DNA from: Diaphorobacter sp. HDW4B
Lineage (GTDB): Bacteria > Pseudomonadota > Gammaproteobacteria > Burkholderiales > Burkholderiaceae_C
DNA: 64,000 nucleotides
Assembly (NCBI RefSeq): GCF_011305535.1
Contig: NZ_CP049905.1
Span: 868,001-932,000, forward strand
Reading direction: 5' to 3'
Position 1 is the first letter of the stretch. Each line of letters starts with the position of its first letter. This document shows positions 16,782 through 26,117 of this stretch, one piece after another. The notes beneath the pieces are model-generated. The model had not been told where the DNA came from, ran no database searches, and was given only the letters and a program-made list of their open reading frames with translations. Position numbers and translations under genes: made by a program.

Positions 16782-18224
16782 TCAGGCATGCGCCACGTTG
16801 GCTGCGGGAATGACCACATTGACCGAGCGACCGGAGATGGCTGTCATCCAGACGTTCCATGCCATCACCACCATGCCGCCCAGGTACAGCAGACCGCCGA
16901 GCAGACGGATGGCGTAGAACGGATAGGTCGCCTTCACGCTTTCCACGAAGGTGTAGGTCAGCGTGCCATCAGGATTCATGGCGCGCCACATCAGACCCTG
17001 CATCACACCGGCAATCCACATGGCGGCGATATACAGCACGATGCCGATGGTGGCCATCCAGAAGTGCAGTTCGATGGCCTTGGTCGAGTACATCTTGGCG
17101 CCACGGCCGAACAGGCGTGGCACGAGGTAGTAGAGCGAGCCCATGGTGATCAGACCCACCCAGCCCAGAGCGCCGGAGTGCACGTGGCCAATGGTCCAGT
17201 CGGTGTAGTGGCTCAGCGCGTTGACGGTCTTGATGGACATCATCGGACCTTCGAAGGTCGACATGCCGTAGAACGACAGCGAGACGATCAGGAAGCGCAG
17301 GACGGGGTCGTCGCGCAGCTTGTGCCATGCGCCGGACAGCGTCATCATGCCGTTGATCATGCCGCCCCAGCTGGGAGCCAACAGGATCAGCGAGAACACC
17401 ATGCCCACCGATTGCGTCCAGTCAGGCAGCGCGGTGTAGTGCAGATGGTGAGGACCCGCCCACATGTAGGTGAAGATCAGCGCCCAGAAGTGGACGATAG
17501 ACAGGCGATAGCTGTACACCGGACGACCGGCTTGCTTGGGCACGAAGTAGTACATCATGCCAAGGAAGCCTGTGGTCAGGAAGAAGCCCACCGCATTGTG
17601 GCCGTACCACCATTGCACCATGGCATCCTGCACGCCAGCGTACGCCGAGTAGCTCTTCATCCAGCCCGCCGGGATGGCCGCGCTGTTGACGATGTGCAGC
17701 AATGCCACCGCCAGAATGAAGGCGCCGAAGAACCAGTTGGCCACGTAGATGTGCTTGACCTTGCGCATTCCCACGGTTCCGAAGAACACGATGGCATAGG
17801 CCACCCACACCAGCGCGATCAGGATGTCGATGGGCCACTCCAGCTCGGCATATTCCTTGCCGGATGTGTAGCCCAGCGGCAGCGAGATGGCTGCGGCAAG
17901 GATCACCAGTTGCCAGCCCCAGAACGTGAACGCCGCAAGCGGCGCGCAGAACAGACGGGTTTGGCATGTACGTTGAACAACGTAGTAGCTTGTGGCAAAC
18001 AAGCCGCAACCACCGAACGCGAAAATCACCGCGTTGGTGTGCAAAGGCCGTAGACGACCATAGCTCAGCCACGGAATGCCGAAGTTGAGTTCTGGCCAGG
18101 TCAGCTGGGCGGCGATGATCACGCCAACCAACATCCCCACCACCCCCCACACGACGGCCATGATAGAAAACTGCCGCACAACAGTGTCGTTGTAGTGCGA
18201 TACACCTGCTTTTTGCGATTCCAT
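16782..18224 (-). CDS. ccoN: cbb3-type cytochrome c oxidase subunit I
   Basis: A 480-residue heme-copper oxidase catalytic subunit with about twelve helices. [13 protein letters not shown] holds a low-spin heme histidine, [13 protein letters not shown] includes the CuB histidine, and [13 protein letters not shown] carries the paired histidines of the CuB centre. It reduces oxygen with high affinity while pumping protons. AAGAGG six bases before the ATG is a good ribosome site. An FNR box 54-67 bases upstream fits induction at low oxygen. Confidence 0.97.
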   Translation of the reverse strand: MESQKAGVSHYNDTVVRQFSIMAVVWGVVGMLVGVIIAAQLTWPELNFGIPWLSYGRLRPLHTNAVIFAFGGCGLFATSYYVVQRTCQTRLFCAPLAAFTFWGWQLVILAAAISLPLGYTSGKEYAELEWPIDILIALVWVAYAIVFFGTVGMRKVKHIYVANWFFGAFILAVALLHIVNSAAIPAGWMKSYSAYAGVQDAMVQWWYGHNAVGFFLTTGFLGMMYYFVPKQAGRPVYSYRLSIVHFWALIFTYMWAGPHHLHYTALPDWTQSVGMVFSLILLAPSWGGMINGMMTLSGAWHKLRDDPVLRFLIVSLSFYGMSTFEGPMMSIKTVNALSHYTDWTIGHVHSGALGWVGLITMGSLYYLVPRLFGRGAKMYSTKAIELHFWMATIGIVLYIAAMWIAGVMQGLMWRAMNPDGTLTYTFVESVKATYPFYAIRLLGGLLYLGGMVVMAWNVWMTAISGRSVNVVIPAANVAHA

Positions 18225-18277
18225 CGAGTACCTCTTATATAGCGGTATCAGTTTGAAACATCACCCACTTTTGGGCG

Positions 18278-18291
18278 TTGACTCATATCAA
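18278..18291 (-). promoter_or_regulatory. FNR/Anr box upstream of ccoN
   Basis: TTGAC-TCAT-ATCAA matches the FNR consensus at nine of ten positions. It overlaps the stop codon of ccoS and is centred about 41 bases before a start point near 18243, which would leave a leader of about 19 bases carrying the AAGAGG ribosome site. This gives ccoNOQP its own promoter inside the ccoI-ccoS-ccoN series. Confidence 0.8.
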
Positions 18292-18425
18292 CCGTCTTTC
18301 AAAATTCGTTCAGCTTCTTGATCTACATTCTCGAATTGGCCGCGATATACAGCCCACCAAAGTCCGCCGAGAACAATCAGCACGAGCGCCACGGAAAGTG
18401 GAATGAGCAAATACAGGATGTCCAT
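18288..18425 (-). CDS. ccoS: cbb3-type oxidase assembly protein CcoS
   Basis: A 45-residue membrane protein, MDILYLLIPLSVALVLIVLG with one helix followed by LWWAVYRGQFENVDQEAERIL, which is typical of CcoS. CcoS is needed to insert cofactors (heme and copper) into CcoN. It overlaps ccoI by ATGA and its stop lies within the FNR box of ccoN. Confidence 0.93.
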   Translation of the reverse strand: MDILYLLIPLSVALVLIVLGGLWWAVYRGQFENVDQEAERILKDG

Positions 18426-20863
18426 CAGATCGACTCCGTTGCGAGTGCGGCCACCGGCGTGGATGGCCTGTTGAATGAAGGAATGGAAGTGGTTTGCCGA
18501 ATGGCGACCAAACCCGGTGCGCGAGCCAGTCGCGCCGCATTGAGGACCACCAGCAAAGAGCTGGCCGCCATGCCCAGACCCGCCAACCAGGCCGGCATGT
18601 ATCCGGCAATCGCCAGCGGCACACAGACCGCGTTGTAGACGGCGGACCACAGCAGGTTCTGACGCACGACGCGCATGGTTCTGCGGGCCAGCAAAAGCGT
18701 CTGCCAGACCAGTTCCAACTGATCGCCCATGACGACAAAATCGGATCGCGATTGCGCAAGCGGCACCGAGCGACCAAAGGCAAACGACACATGCGCACCC
18801 GCAAGCACAGGGCCGTCGTTCAGGCCGTCACCCACCATCGCAACATGCTTGCCCGCTGCCTGCAATTCGCGCAGCCGAACCAGCTTGTCCTGCGGCGTGC
18901 AATCGCCATGTGCGTCGGCAATGCCTGTCTGCTCCGCCACGCGCTTGACCACGGCCGTGTTGTCGCCCGAAAGCAGTTCGACGCGAATGCCTTCTCGCTG
19001 GAAGGCTTCGATGACGGCCGTGGATTCGGCACGCATGTCTTCGCACAACTCGAAACGGAGGGCGACCCGCTGAACACCCTGCACTTCCAGCGACAGGACG
19101 ACTTCCTGAGCCCCATCGTCGCGTGCAGAGACAGCGGAGAACTTGGCAGAGCCCAGCTTTGCGGTCAGCAACTGATTTGGAAAGGAGGGATGCCGCGCGG
19201 TCGCCACAACGCCGGAACCGGAGACTTCCTGAACGAAATCCAGTGCCCACTTGTCGATATCGGCGGCAGCCACTCGCTCGCACCCGAAGTCCGACACCGC
19301 ACGCGACACCGGATGCAGCGATTGGCGAGCCAGCGCAACGGCCAACGCGAGCGCCTGTTGCCGCGCGATGCCAGCGTCCGGAAACTCCTGCACGTCGAGC
19401 ACCGACAGCCCATCGCGCGTCAACGTGCCCGTCTTATCGAACACGATGGCATCCACGGCGGCAAGAGATTCCAGCCCCTGCAGATTGCGCACCAGCACGC
19501 CATTGCGTGCCAGTGTTCCCGCAGCCGTCAGCATCGAAACCGGCGTGGCCAGCGACAACGCGCAAGGACAGGTGACGATCAACACCGCCACCGCCACCAT
19601 CGCCGCATGGCTGGGGCTGCTCGGCCACCACCAGACGGCAGCGGCCAATGCCGCCAGCATCACGCCGATCAAAAAGGGGCGAGCGACCTTGTCGGCCAGT
19701 TGTGCCAGACGCGGCTTTTGCAGCGATGCACTCTCCATCAACGCGACGACCTGCGCGAACCGCGTGCCATCGCCGATCTGCTCCACGCGCATCTCGATCG
19801 TTGCGCGCAGGTTGTAGCTGCCCGCAGAAACCGCCGATCCAAGCGGCTTGTTCACCGGGCGCGATTCACCCGTCAGCAGCGCCTCATCGGCTTGCGTCTG
19901 GCCGCTGATGATGGTGCCGTCCGCAGGAAACGCCTCGCCCGGCAACACACGGACAATGTCGCCCACATGCAGACGGCGCGTGGTCACGCGCACAAACTCG
20001 CCGGTGGTTGCGTCTTTGCGCTCCACGCTGTCCGGCAGTCGATTGGCAACCGCTTCAAGCGCGCCCGCCGTGCGATCACGCAGACGCAATTCCAGCAGGC
20101 GTCCGGACAGCAAAAAGAACACAAACATGGTGAGCGAGTCGTAATAGACCTCGGCACCGAAGGGCCCACTCGGGTCGAAGGTGCCCAGCGTGCTCACCAC
20201 AAACGTGATCAGCATGCCCAGCGCCACCGGCATATCCATGCTCACGCGTCGCTCGCGGATGTCGCGCAGCGCACTGGAAAAAAATGGTCCGCATGCAAAG
20301 AACATGACCGGCACGCTGATCACCCACGAGGCCCAGCGCAGCAGCGTTTCCATCTCCAGCGACAGATCACCCGGCGTCGCCTGATACGCGGGCCACGCAT
20401 ACATCATCACCTGCATCATGCAAAAGCCCGCCACCAGCCAGCGCCAGAGTGCGCGGCGGCTTTCACGCAGACGCTGCTCGCGCATCAACGCGTCCATGGC
20501 AGGCAGGCTGCGGTAACCGGCCTTGCGCACCGACGCCATCCATTGCGAAGGCAGAACACGGGCGGGATTCCACACCACGCGCGCGCGGTGCGTGGCGGCG
20601 CTCACATCGGCTTCGAGCACGCCCGGCACCTGCTTGAGCGCGTCTTCAATGGACAACGCACAGGCCGCGCAGTGCATGCCATCAAGCACCACGAACGACT
20701 CCCACGTCCCTGTCGATGGCAGCTCGCGCCCGAAGGCGCTCCACTCCTCGGGATCGTCCAGCAAGGTGGTGCGCTCATCCGCTTCGGCAGGCTCGGTGAT
20801 TGGAGCCTGCAAAGACGAAAAATCTCGCACTATCGCCTGCTTATTGGAGTTGCTGATTGACAT
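18425..20863 (-). CDS. ccoI: Copper-translocating P-type ATPase for cbb3 oxidase (CcoI/FixI)
   Basis: An 812-residue P1B ATPase that exports copper toward the cbb3 oxidase assembly site. In order: a heavy-metal-binding domain with DGMHCAACALS, an actuator with TGES, the transmembrane TCPCALSLATP (CPC metal site), phosphorylation motif DKTGTLT, and MVGDGLNDGPVLA. The ATG at 20863 (MSISNSNKQ) is preferred to a TTG seven codons upstream. The gene ends in an ATGA overlap with ccoS. Confidence 0.95.
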   Translation of the reverse strand: MSISNSNKQAIVRDFSSLQAPITEPAEADERTTLLDDPEEWSAFGRELPSTGTWESFVVLDGMHCAACALSIEDALKQVPGVLEADVSAATHRARVVWNPARVLPSQWMASVRKAGYRSLPAMDALMREQRLRESRRALWRWLVAGFCMMQVMMYAWPAYQATPGDLSLEMETLLRWASWVISVPVMFFACGPFFSSALRDIRERRVSMDMPVALGMLITFVVSTLGTFDPSGPFGAEVYYDSLTMFVFFLLSGRLLELRLRDRTAGALEAVANRLPDSVERKDATTGEFVRVTTRRLHVGDIVRVLPGEAFPADGTIISGQTQADEALLTGESRPVNKPLGSAVSAGSYNLRATIEMRVEQIGDGTRFAQVVALMESASLQKPRLAQLADKVARPFLIGVMLAALAAAVWWWPSSPSHAAMVAVAVLIVTCPCALSLATPVSMLTAAGTLARNGVLVRNLQGLESLAAVDAIVFDKTGTLTRDGLSVLDVQEFPDAGIARQQALALAVALARQSLHPVSRAVSDFGCERVAAADIDKWALDFVQEVSGSGVVATARHPSFPNQLLTAKLGSAKFSAVSARDDGAQEVVLSLEVQGVQRVALRFELCEDMRAESTAVIEAFQREGIRVELLSGDNTAVVKRVAEQTGIADAHGDCTPQDKLVRLRELQAAGKHVAMVGDGLNDGPVLAGAHVSFAFGRSVPLAQSRSDFVVMGDQLELVWQTLLLARRTMRVVRQNLLWSAVYNAVCVPLAIAGYMPAWLAGLGMAASSLLVVLNAARLARAPGLVAIRQTTSIPSFNRPSTPVAALATESI

Positions 20864-20898
20864 AGGACGAAAGATAAATCGCAAGCCTCTTTCGCAAT

Positions 20899-20912
20899 TT
20901 GACTTGCATCAA
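20899..20912 (+). promoter_or_regulatory. FNR/Anr box of the universal stress protein promoter
   Basis: TTGAC-TTGC-ATCAA matches the FNR consensus at nine of ten positions. A -10-like TATGCT lies at 20935-20940 and puts the start near 20947, exactly 41-42 bases from the box centre, the class II FNR arrangement. In the ccoI direction the same spacing would fall on the ccoI start codon, so the uspA direction is favoured. Confidence 0.8.
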
Positions 20913-21032
20913 GAGCCGCGACCCTGCTCCCACCTATGCTTCAGTTAACAAGCCGTTGCAAGCAACAGCGCTCACTGATTTATCAATGGTCCTGCGACTG
21001 ATTGGCCGCGGATACTCACTAGGAGGTTCTCT

Positions 21033-21476
21033 ATGTACAAGCGCATCCTGATAGCCACTGACGGCTCCCCTCTGTCCGACAAGGCGGTCGAATCCGGCCT
21101 TGGCCTGGCAGCGCTGAGTGGCGCTTCCATCGTTGCACTCAAGGTGGTGCCACGCTATCCACGCAGCTACTTCGAAGGCAGCGCGCCCTTGAACCGCGAT
21201 GAGGTCAAGCAGGTCGAGCAGCGCTGGACCGACGCGGCTCTGGCCGAACTGGGCGAAATCAAGAAGATGGGCGCGGAGCAAGGCACCTCGGTCAAGTCCG
21301 TCGTCGCCAAGTCCGAACTGATCGCCGAAAGCATCATCTCGGCTGCGACCAAGAACAACTGCGACCTGATCGTCATGGCCTCCCACGGTCGCAAGGGCAT
21401 CAAGCGCGTGCTGCTGGGCAGCGAAACCCAGCACGTGCTGACGCATTCGCACATTCCGGTGCTGGTTCTGCGCTGA
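21033..21476 (+). CDS. Universal stress protein (UspA family)
   Basis: A 147-residue cytoplasmic Usp-domain protein, MYKRILIATDGSPLSDKAV at the start and IVMASHGRKGIKRVLLGSET near the end. The latter is the glycine-rich ATP-binding loop of ATP-binding Usp proteins. AGGAGG lies nine bases before the ATG. Anr-induced Usp proteins help survival under oxygen limitation in pseudomonads; the FNR box here suggests a similar use, but the molecular function is not known from sequence. Confidence 0.92.
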   Translation: MYKRILIATDGSPLSDKAVESGLGLAALSGASIVALKVVPRYPRSYFEGSAPLNRDEVKQVEQRWTDAALAELGEIKKMGAEQGTSVKSVVAKSELIAESIISAATKNNCDLIVMASHGRKGIKRVLLGSETQHVLTHSHIPVLVLR

Positions 21477-21498
21477 TCCGTTTCAGGGCAACCGCTCC

Positions 21499-21523
21499 AA
21501 GGCAGCCTCGCGCTGCCTTTTTC
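21499..21523 (+). terminator. Rho-independent terminator after the universal stress gene
   Basis: GGCAGC-CTCGC-GCTGCC followed by TTTTT, 24 bases after the stop codon. Confidence 0.85.
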
Positions 21524-21664
21524 ATTTGGGGTACCGTAGAGCACTGAGCTGGTATTGAACTTGCACGTGGACCCCTGAAAATGTGCAAAGCTGGCTCTTT
21601 TGACCAAGCCACGTTTGTGCGAAAGTTCACGTCAGATCAAACCACCATCTGGAACGGAAGCCCC

Positions 21665-22288
21665 ATGTACATCCCCGCCCACTTCGCCGAAAATCGGCCC
21701 GACCAATTGCAACGCGTCATTCGCGAGCACCCGTTGGGCACGCTGGTCACGCATACGGACGATGGGCTGGATGCCGATCATCTGCCGTTCGAGTTCGACC
21801 CCAGTGTGGGCGAGCATGGCCAGCTCATCGCCCATGTCGCGCGCGCCAATCCGGTCTGGCAGCGCTGCCCTACAGGCACACCGGTGATGGTGATCTTTCG
21901 CGGAGCCGAGTCCTACATCTCGCCCAACTGGTATCCGAGCAAGCACGAGACGCACCGCCTCGTGCCAACCTGGAACTACGAAGTGGTGCACGCACATGGC
22001 GTGCTGACGATTCGCGATGACGAGCGTTTTGTGCGGCGCGTGGTGGCGCTGCTCACGCGCAAGCATGAAGCTGCCGAGCCCAAGCCGTGGAAGATGGGCG
22101 ACTCATCCCCCGAGTTCATCAACGGCATGCTGCAGAACATCGTCGGCATCGAGATCGCCATCACCTCGCTGGTGGGCAAATCCAAGCTGAGCCAGAACCG
22201 CGAGGCGCGCGATCTGGCAGGTGCCGCAGACGCGCTGCAGGCACGCGGAGCAACCGAACTGGCGGAGCTGATGCGCCCCGCCAAGTGA
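21665..22288 (+). CDS. PaiB-like FMN-binding protein
   Basis: A 207-residue protein of the PaiB/FMN-binding split-barrel family. MYIPAHFAENRPDQLQ at the start, HPLGTLVTHTDDGLDADHLPF and ISPNWYPSKHETHRLVPTWNYEVVHAHG (read in two parts) are characteristic. Bacillus PaiB is described as a negative regulator of protease and sporulation genes, but most proteobacterial members are uncharacterised. The frame is open 28 codons further upstream; the ATG at 21665 fits the family start. The gene stands alone, convergent with matB. Confidence 0.85.
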   Translation: MYIPAHFAENRPDQLQRVIREHPLGTLVTHTDDGLDADHLPFEFDPSVGEHGQLIAHVARANPVWQRCPTGTPVMVIFRGAESYISPNWYPSKHETHRLVPTWNYEVVHAHGVLTIRDDERFVRRVVALLTRKHEAAEPKPWKMGDSSPEFINGMLQNIVGIEIAITSLVGKSKLSQNREARDLAGAADALQARGATELAELMRPAK

Positions 22289-22304
22289 TCGGCAGACCGA
22301 TGGA

Positions 22305-23861
22305 TCAGCGCGCGAACAGGCCCTTGTGCTGTTCGCGCAGCAGATTCTTCTGCACCTTGCCCATGGTGTTGCGCGGCAGCTCGGTGGTGACGAAGCAGCG
22401 CTTGGGGATCTTGAAGTTCGCGAGCTGCGACTTCAGTTTGGCGATGATGTCGTCGCCGTCGAGCGTCACGCCCGGCTTGGGGATGATCACCGCCACGCCG
22501 ACTTCGCCGAAGTCCGGGTGCGGCACGCCGACCAGCGCGCTCTCGGCCACGCCGGGCATGTCGTTGATGTAGCCCTCGATCTCGGCGGGATAGACATTGT
22601 AGCCGCCGCTGATGATCAGGTCCTTGCTGCGGCCCACGATGCTCACGTAGTCGCGCTCATCGACCTTGCCCACGTCGCCAGTCTTGAACCAGCCGTCGGC
22701 GCTGAACTCTTCCTTGGTCTTCTCGGGCATGCGCCAGTAGCCCTTGAACACGTTCGGGCCCTTGACCTGGATGTTGCCGATCTCGCCCTTGGGCAGTTCC
22801 TTGCCCGCGTCGTCCACCACGCGCAGACCCACATCCGGCAACGGAAAGCCCACGGTCGAGCCACGACGCTCGTCCTGGTTGCCGAAACGTGCATCGGCCG
22901 CGTAGGGGTTGGACGTCAGCATGATGGTTTCGCTCATGCCGTAGCGCTCCAGAATCGTGAAGCCCGTGCGGTCCTGCCATTCCTTGAAGGTCTCGATGAG
23001 CAACGGCGCGGAGCCGGCGATGAACAATCGCATGTGGCTGGCCTGCTGCTTGGTGAGAGCGGGTTCGGCCAGCATGCGCACGTACAGCGTCGGCACGCCC
23101 ATGAACACGGTCGCGCGCGGCATGGCGGCGATGACGGCCTTGGGATCGAACTTGGCCATCCAGATCATCTTGCTGCCGTTGATCAGCGCGCCATGGATCG
23201 CCACGAACAGGCCGTGCACGTGGAAGATCGGCAGCGCGTGGATCAGCACGTCGCCCTGCTTCCAGCCCCAATAATCCTTGAGCATCACCGCGTTCGACAG
23301 CAGATTGCCGTGCGTGAGCATCGCGCCCTTGCTGCGGCCCGTCGTGCCGCTGGTGTAGAGAATCGCGGCCAGATCGTCGGCCTGCTTTTCCACGGGCTGA
23401 TGCTCGTCGCCGAAATGCGTGGAACGCTCCAGCAGCGTGCCGTTGCGGTCTTCGCCCAGTGTGAACACATATTCGCAACCGGCCTTGAAGGCGATCTTGG
23501 AAACCCAGCCGAAATTGTTCGGCGTGCACACCACCACGGCGGGCTCGGCATTGCCGACGAAGTATTCGATCTCGGCGCTCTGGTAGGCGGTGTTCAGCGG
23601 CAGGAACACATAGCCCGAACGCAGCGTGGCCAGATACAGCAGCACGGCTTCGACCGACTTCTCGACCTGCACCGCCACGCGGCTGCCCTCGGGCAGCTTC
23701 AGCGAGTCCAGCATGTTGGCGATGCGCGCGCTCGCGCGGTCGAGGTCGCGCCACGTGTAGTTCAGCGGCTCGCCGCCCGGAGAAGTCGCTTCAATGGCGG
23801 TCTCGTCGAGATTCGCAGGAAACGCTGCGCGCAGCGCGGAAAACAGGTTGTTGTTGGACAT
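22305..23861 (-). CDS. matB: Malonyl-CoA synthetase (MatB family)
   Basis: A 518-residue ANL-superfamily acyl-CoA ligase. Motif A3 LYTSGTTGRSKGAM is at about 169-182, RYGMSETIMLTSNP is the A5 region, WFKTGDVG is A7-A8, and PRNTMGKVQK carries the A10 lysine near the C-terminus. The N-terminus NNNLFSALRAAFP and overall resemblance are closest to MatB, which makes malonyl-CoA from malonate, ATP and CoA. A malonyl-CoA decarboxylase 5 kb away supports this. A methylmalonate-using variant cannot be excluded. The ATG at 23861 is preferred to one ten codons upstream. Confidence 0.85.
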   Translation of the reverse strand: MSNNNLFSALRAAFPANLDETAIEATSPGGEPLNYTWRDLDRASARIANMLDSLKLPEGSRVAVQVEKSVEAVLLYLATLRSGYVFLPLNTAYQSAEIEYFVGNAEPAVVVCTPNNFGWVSKIAFKAGCEYVFTLGEDRNGTLLERSTHFGDEHQPVEKQADDLAAILYTSGTTGRSKGAMLTHGNLLSNAVMLKDYWGWKQGDVLIHALPIFHVHGLFVAIHGALINGSKMIWMAKFDPKAVIAAMPRATVFMGVPTLYVRMLAEPALTKQQASHMRLFIAGSAPLLIETFKEWQDRTGFTILERYGMSETIMLTSNPYAADARFGNQDERRGSTVGFPLPDVGLRVVDDAGKELPKGEIGNIQVKGPNVFKGYWRMPEKTKEEFSADGWFKTGDVGKVDERDYVSIVGRSKDLIISGGYNVYPAEIEGYINDMPGVAESALVGVPHPDFGEVGVAVIIPKPGVTLDGDDIIAKLKSQLANFKIPKRCFVTTELPRNTMGKVQKNLLREQHKGLFAR

Positions 23862-23913
23862 CTTCAAAAGCTCACTTCCGAAAAAACTCACTCAAATCAG
23901 GGCATCTCGCCAT

Positions 23914-25080
23914 TCAGGCCGCATCCACAAAGTCACGCAGTATGCGTTCCCGGTCGCCGTCCAGCGCAGGCGGATTGCGCCGCACCACAGAATCGGCACC
24001 CAAGCCGGCCATCAGCGGATTCGAGGCCACCCGCAGCTCGGCACCGCCCGGTGCCTGCACGCTCGCCATCATGCCGCGCGCCGCAATCTGCGGATGCGCC
24101 ACCGCTTCCGCCACCGAATGATATTCACCTGTGGGCACGCCGTGGTCAGAGAAAATACGGAGCCAGTGCGCGCGCGGCTGCAAAACAAGGCACTCTTCGA
24201 GCAAAACCTTGAGCTCGGCCTGGTGCTTGCAGCGCTCGGCATTGGTGGTGAAACGCGGGTCGGCAGCCAAATCAGGCAACTCCAGCAGGCCACACAGCTT
24301 CTTGAACAGCACATCGCTGCCCACCGCAATCACGAACCAGCCATCCTGCGCAGCGTAGACATCGAACGGCGCCATCGACGGGTGACGCGAGCCGATCGGC
24401 CCCGGCACGCTGCCCGTGGCCGACAGGCGCGCCACCGGATTCTCCAGGAGCGCCATCTGGCAATCGAGCATGGAGACATCCACGCGCTCACCCTGCCCTG
24501 TGCGGGCACGACGCAGCAAGGCCGACTGCGTGCCGATCACCGCATACAGCCCCGCGCCGAGATCGCCAATCGACACGCCCACGCGGCACGGGCCGGAATC
24601 GGCACTGCCGGTCACGCTCATCATGCCGCTCATGGCCTGCACAACCATGTCGTAGGCGGGCTTTTCGCGGTACGGGCCGGTCTGGCCGAAGCCCGAGATC
24701 GACACGAAGATCAACTTCGGAAAGCGCGCATGAAGCTCGTCCCAGCCGTAGCCGAGCTTTTCCATCGTGCCAGGCCGGTAGTTCTCGACCAGCACATCCG
24801 CCTTGGCGAGCAGGCTCTCGAAGATCTGCCGATCCGCATCCGCCTTGAGGTGCAGCGCAATCGATTCCTTGTTCCGGTTCACCGACATGAAGTACGCCGA
24901 TGTGCCGTCCACAAACGGACCGATGGCGCGCGAATCGTCGCCCACCTCGGGCTGCTCGACCTTGATCACCCGCGCCCCCAGATCGCCCAGCGTCTGCGTG
25001 CACATGGGTCCGGCCAGCACGCGCGTGAGGTCAACGACGGTAATGCCTTCCAGCGGCAAGCCGATGGCCGTCGCGTTCAT
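23914..25080 (-). CDS. CaiB/BaiF-type (class III) CoA-transferase
   Basis: A 388-residue family III CoA-transferase. LEGITVVDLTRVLAGPM, LGDLGARVIKVEQP and NRNKESIALHLK are the family's N-terminal blocks, and SIGDLGAGLYAVIG includes the expected catalytic aspartate. The frame is open further upstream, but the ATG five bases after the tctC stop fits the family start. Lying between a TctC protein and matB, it may load CoA on an imported dicarboxylate; the acid is not known. Acceptor and donor cannot be read from sequence. Confidence 0.88.
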   Translation of the reverse strand: MNATAIGLPLEGITVVDLTRVLAGPMCTQTLGDLGARVIKVEQPEVGDDSRAIGPFVDGTSAYFMSVNRNKESIALHLKADADRQIFESLLAKADVLVENYRPGTMEKLGYGWDELHARFPKLIFVSISGFGQTGPYREKPAYDMVVQAMSGMMSVTGSADSGPCRVGVSIGDLGAGLYAVIGTQSALLRRARTGQGERVDVSMLDCQMALLENPVARLSATGSVPGPIGSRHPSMAPFDVYAAQDGWFVIAVGSDVLFKKLCGLLELPDLAADPRFTTNAERCKHQAELKVLLEECLVLQPRAHWLRIFSDHGVPTGEYHSVAEAVAHPQIAARGMMASVQAPGGAELRVASNPLMAGLGADSVVRRNPPALDGDRERILRDFVDAA

Positions 25081-25085
25081 CGCGT

Positions 25086-26066
25086 TCAATTGGTGGCTCC
25101 CACCGCGCCCGAGCGCTCCGTGATCACCTTGTATTTCTTGCCTTCGGTGACCGCCCAAGTGCGGAACTCGTCGGCCGTCTTCGTCGGCCAGGCGATGTTG
25201 CCCTGCTTTTCCAGCTTGGCCTTCACTTCGGGGTCCCGCAGCACCTGGAAGCTCACTTCCGCGAGCTTCTGCACCACTTCGGCGGGCAGCTTGGCAGGGC
25301 CATACAGCGAATAGGCGATGGTGAAATTGAAGTCGTTGATGCCGGACTCCTTCATGCCGGGCAGATCAGGAAACAACGGCGAGCGCTCCGTGGTCGTGAC
25401 CGCCAGCAGACGCAGCTTGCCGCCCTGCGCTATCGGCAGAACCGAAGGCGGCGTGCCGAAGGTCATGTCCACATCGCCCGCGCCCACCGCCTGAATCGAC
25501 GGCGCGCCGCCCTTGAACGGCACATGCAGCATGTCGATGCCCGCCGCCTGCGCAAACGACGCCCCCGCCAGATGCGTGACAACGCCCGTGCCGGAAGACG
25601 AATAGCTGAGCTTGCCCGGATTCTTGCGCGCCTGCGCAATCAGGCCCTGCACCGAGTTCTCGGGGAAGTCCTTCTTCACCGCCAGCAGCATCGGCGAATA
25701 CGCCCAACGCGCCACCGGGGTGAAGCTCTTTTCGCCGTCATAGCGCGCGCTCTTGTAGAGCAGCTGGTCGGAGCCGTACAAGCTGGGTGTCGCCAGCAGC
25801 AAGGTGTAGCCGTCGGGCTGCGCACGCGCCACCAGATCGGACGCGATCGTCGTGCCCGCACCGGCGCGGTTGTCCACGATCACCGATTGATTGAGCACAC
25901 GGCCGAGCTTTTCGCTCACGATGCGCGCCACCGAGTCCGCGCCACCGCCGGGCGGGAAGCCGACGATCAGCGTGATCGGTCGGTTCGGATAGGCTCCGCC
26001 CTGGGCAAAGGCAGATGCACAGGCGAGCGCGGTCATTGCCGCCGCGAAGGCAGTCTTCAACTTCAT
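25086..26066 (-). CDS. TctC-family (Bug) tricarboxylate transport binding protein
   Basis: A 326-residue periplasmic protein with a signal peptide ending ACASAFA-Q. PNRPITLIVGFPPGGGADSVAR and IVDNRAGAGTTIASDLVA (read in parts) are the TctC ligand-loop motifs. Such proteins bind carboxylates and normally feed a TctAB transporter, but no tctA or tctB is present here, as is common for the many orphan Bug proteins of Burkholderiales. It is co-oriented with the CoA-transferase and matB, so a malonate-like ligand is a reasonable guess. Confidence 0.92.
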   Translation of the reverse strand: MKLKTAFAAAMTALACASAFAQGGAYPNRPITLIVGFPPGGGADSVARIVSEKLGRVLNQSVIVDNRAGAGTTIASDLVARAQPDGYTLLLATPSLYGSDQLLYKSARYDGEKSFTPVARWAYSPMLLAVKKDFPENSVQGLIAQARKNPGKLSYSSSGTGVVTHLAGASFAQAAGIDMLHVPFKGGAPSIQAVGAGDVDMTFGTPPSVLPIAQGGKLRLLAVTTTERSPLFPDLPGMKESGINDFNFTIAYSLYGPAKLPAEVVQKLAEVSFQVLRDPEVKAKLEKQGNIAWPTKTADEFRTWAVTEGKKYKVITERSGAVGATN

Positions 26067-26117
26067 GGTTTGTCTCCGTATGGGGTAAGTTATGTCTTCA
26101 AGAAGCCTTCGGGTTTG

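Noticed and set aside
16077-18053. A 658-codon plus-strand frame opposite ccoO and ccoN
   Set aside because: The product is rich in His, Gln and Arg with no domain; ccoN and ccoO on the other strand are certain.
22326-24212. A 628-codon plus-strand frame opposite matB
   Set aside because: A shadow of the GC-rich matB gene, with no family resemblance.
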